From assembly GCA_021325495.1 (NCBI GenBank), contig JAJPGZ010000002.1, positions 186,001-250,000 of the forward strand: a stretch of 64,000 nucleotides of DNA. The letters are read 5' to 3'. The notes under the pieces were generated by a model that saw nothing but the letters and a program-made list of their open reading frames with translations, searched no databases and was not told the DNA's origin. The DNA is from Spartobacteria bacterium. GTDB lineage: Bacteria > Verrucomicrobiota > Verrucomicrobiia > Chthoniobacterales > UBA10450. A program made the translations under genes and the position numbers. Shown here one piece after another: positions 62,315 through 64,000 of the stretch. The first letter of the stretch is position 1; each line of letters begins with the position of its first letter.

Positions 62315-64000
62315 ATGGGCGAGATGGACCAGAAATCGGGAACAACGCGCGACGTTGATTCGTTAGTCCGCAATCTCATCGCGGAACGCGAGACGATCCT
62401 CGCCAGCATCAGCGACGCGTTTTCGGCGATCGACCGCAACTGGCGTTACACCTACGTGAACGACAAAGTGGCCGAGCTCGCCGGCCGCGCGAAGGAAGAA
62501 ATCATCGGCAAAGTGATCTGGGATGTTTTCCCGGAAGCGGTGGGCGGCGAATTTTACGAACGCTGCCTGCGCGCGATGGAAGCGCGCCAGCCCGATCACT
62601 TCGAAATCTTTTATAAACCGTGGGGCCGCTGGCTCGAGACCCGCATTTATCCCGCGGCCGAGGGTATCGTGATTTTTCGCGCGGACATTACCGAGCGAAA
62701 AGAAAACGAAGCGCGGCTGCGTGAAAACGAGCGCAGATTACAAGAGTTGGAAGAGCGGGTGCGGCTGGCGGTCGAAGCGGCCGATGTCGGCACATTCGAT
62801 TTTTATCCGCCGACGGGCGAATTGAAATGGTCGGCGCGATGTAACGAGATTTTCGGATTACCGCGCGAAGCCGAAGCGGACTACGTCAGTTACGTCAACG
62901 GCGTTCATCCGGAAGATCGACATATCATTCACGAAACTGTGGCGGGCGTTTTGAAACCCGGCGGAGATGCGCGTTACGACATCGAGTATCGCGTCATTCG
63001 CGCGGAAGATCGACAAGAGCGCTGGGTCTCGGAAAAAGGGCGCGCCATTCTTGACGAAAAAGGACACGCCGTGCGTTTCATCGGCACTCTTCTCGACATC
63101 ACCGAATCGAAGAACGCGGCCATCGCGTTGCAACGCGCGAAGATTCAGGCGGAGGAAGCGAACCGCGCGAAAGATCAATTTCTCGCCATGCTCTCGCACG
63201 AATTGCGCACGCCGCTCACGCCCGTGCTCATGAGCGTCGCCGCCATGCGACGCGAAACGGATATTCCCAACAGCGTTCGCAGCGACCTCGAGATGTTGCA
63301 ACGCAATATCGAGCTCGAAGCCCTGCTCATCGACGACCTTCTCGATCTTACGCGCATCGCGCATGGAAAATTTGAGTTGCACCAGGACGCGGTCGACGTC
63401 CATGCCTCGCTCGAACACGCGCTCAGCATTTCCGAGGCGGACTTGACCCAAAAAAGTTTGCACCTCGCGAAACGTTTTGAAGCGACCGAGCACCATTCGT
63501 GGGCCGACGCTGCGCGGTTGCAGCAGGTCTTTTGGAACATCATTAAGAACTCGATCAAGTTCACTCCCGACGGCGGCAAGATCGACATCTTTACCCACAA
63601 CGACGACCAGCATTGCATCATCATTGAATTCAGCGACACCGGGATTGGGATCGAGCCGGAATTGCAGCCGCGCATTTTCGACGCCTTCGAGCAAGGCAGT
63701 CCGGCGATGACGTCGCGTTTCGGCGGTCTCGGCCTCGGCCTCGCCATCTCCAAACGCGTGATCGATCTGCATGGCGGCACCATTTGCGTGCGCAGCGAAG
63801 GTTGCGGCAAAGGCGCGACCTTCATCATTAAACTCAACGCCATGGAAACTTCATTGCTCGAAGGCCCGACCTATTTGCTCGATCTCAAGAGCGGCATCAC
63901 CGGTACCGCGGACTTGTTGCTGGTGGAAGATCATGCGGACACTGCGCGCGTGATGCAGCGAGTTTTAGAGAGCGCCGGTTACTCGGTCATGCACGCGGCC
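62315..64000 (+). CDS. Hybrid histidine kinase, 5' part (PAS-PAS-HisKA-HATPase-receiver), cut by window edge
   Basis: 562 residues to the edge, no stop. Two PAS domains (about 25-130 and 150-275, the second with the typical HPEDR). HisKA has SHELRTPLTPV with the phospho-His near residue 294. HATPase_c has WNIIKNSIKFT (N box), DTGIGI (G1) and GGLGLGLAI (G2). After a linker a receiver starts at LLLVEDHAD. No transmembrane helix, so a soluble sensor. Three M1 copies lie in it, one encoding the HPEDR H(I) motif and one KIDI between N box and G1. Confidence 0.93.
   Translation, partial: MGEMDQKSGTTRDVDSLVRNLIAERETILASISDAFSAIDRNWRYTYVNDKVAELAGRAKEEIIGKVIWDVFPEAVGGEFYERCLRAMEARQPDHFEIFYKPWGRWLETRIYPAAEGIVIFRADITERKENEARLRENERRLQELEERVRLAVEAADVGTFDFYPPTGELKWSARCNEIFGLPREAEADYVSYVNGVHPEDRHIIHETVAGVLKPGGDARYDIEYRVIRAEDRQERWVSEKGRAILDEKGHAVRFIGTLLDITESKNAAIALQRAKIQAEEANRAKDQFLAMLSHELRTPLTPVLMSVAAMRRETDIPNSVRSDLEMLQRNIELEALLIDDLLDLTRIAHGKFELHQDAVDVHASLEHALSISEADLTQKSLHLAKRFEATEHHSWADAARLQQVFWNIIKNSIKFTPDGGKIDIFTHNDDQHCIIIEFSDTGIGIEPELQPRIFDAFEQGSPAMTSRFGGLGLGLAISKRVIDLHGGTICVRSEGCGKGATFIIKLNAMETSLLEGPTYLLDLKSGITGTADLLLVEDHADTARVMQRVLESAGYSVMHAA

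Larger units (their letters stand above)
523..63587. repeat. Dispersed 10-bp motif AAGATCGACA (M1), about 107 exact copies
   Basis: Hand-read exact copies. Plus orientation starts: 523, 2142, 2465, 3623, 4750, 5664, 8418, 8760, 8946, 9799, 11476, 12509, 13735, 16105, 16120, 17014, 19499, 20254, 20366, 20686, 21117, 21532, 22075, 22875, 25513, 29631, 29682, 29885, 31579, 31834, 35875, 36218, 36703, 37018, 37804, 38051, 39409, 41206, 43654, 46283, 46742, 47211, 47908, 48507, 50106, 50498, 50681, 51986, 52356, 53194, 53889, 54035, 56893, 56932, 57500, 58405, 60538, 61337, 62923, 63006, 63578. Minus orientation (TGTCGATCTT) starts: 960, 1610, 2572, 2813, 3249, 3585, 5257, 6351, 6830, 7507, 8287, 8618, 9158, 10425, 11840, 12295, 12343, 12697, 14112, 15050, 15705, 18914, 21461, 21842, 22286, 22817, 26298, 26313, 28305, 28833, 30138, 39162, 39537, 44403, 45334, 45833, 46937, 49175, 49257, 52452, 54696, 55267, 56568, 59076, 60302, 60735. 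The flanks favour G-C/T before and A/T after. It contains a GATC (Dam-type) site. Function unknown. Confidence 0.95.

Noticed and set aside
523-63587. M1 as KOPS or Chi site
   Set aside because: Such sites are strongly skewed to one strand along a replichore. Here both orientations are interleaved at similar numbers.
523-63587. M1 as trace of a MITE or small transposon
   Set aside because: Similarity ends after about 12 bp, there are no target duplications, and copies fit reading frames by substitution rather than insertion.

Overview
The window is a dense chromosomal segment, GC-rich by eye (around 60%), with no gene-free stretch longer than 300 bp. The gene content points to a soil or sediment member of the Verrucomicrobiota, possibly near Chthoniobacterales. 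Evidence is a TIGR02597-type protein beside a PEP-CTERM protein, a second PEP-CTERM protein, SBBP-type repeats, calcium-binding-linker exoenzymes, many start/stop overlaps and families of short palindromic intergenic repeats. The taxonomic call is inference.

Layout. 0-9.3 kb: end of a secreted beta-propeller-repeat gene; an ECF sigma / membrane anti-sigma-like / PDZ unit; an NTF2-like secreted protein; a GH26-like lipoprotein; a GH18-CE4-GT2 fusion membrane enzyme; glycerate kinase. 9.3-17 kb: gatB, a CvpA-like protein and aroC; then a reverse transsulfuration unit (TlpA-like protein, retropepsin-like protein, cystathionine beta-synthase, cystathionine gamma-lyase) joined by 4-base overlaps. 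17-23.5 kb: rpsA, a cyclase/TolB/TPR protein, Nudix, DoxX, cupin, a lipoprotein and a frameshifted alpha/beta hydrolase. 23.6-25.4 kb: the TIGR02597/PEP-CTERM pair. 25.5-44.2 kb: an alpha-glucan utilisation locus with an MFS sugar transporter and four GH13-type enzymes, one of them a 2877-residue protein that also carries a GH57-like domain. 45.4-50.8 kb: arginine operon argC-argJ-argB-argD-argF. 50.8-64 kb: floA, tRNA-Leu, two carboxypeptidase-regulatory-like proteins, a DUF885 metallopeptidase, amtB with tpiA-pgk-gap, a GDSL esterase, an HMA protein, an agmatine deiminase and a hybrid histidine kinase that runs off the end.

The outstanding signal is not a gene. Two short DNA words are scattered through the window far beyond chance. 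AAGATCGACA (either strand) occurs about 107 times by hand count, about one per 600 bp, against roughly 0.1 expected. GCCTAACGA (either strand) occurs about 45 times exactly, plus about 30 near-copies. They lie on both strands and in all reading frames, leave peptide imprints (KID, VDL, QDR; SLG, PNE, LTN), force the rare Leu codon TTA into rpsA, concentrate at gene ends, and in one case form a hairpin between convergent genes. Two intervals lack both words. The pattern resembles DNA uptake sequences, but no uptake machinery lies in the window and the function is unknown.

A second layer consists of longer palindromic repeats between and inside genes. Two are inserted in frame in argJ, and one forms the C-terminus of glycerate kinase, reminiscent of Rickettsia palindromic elements.
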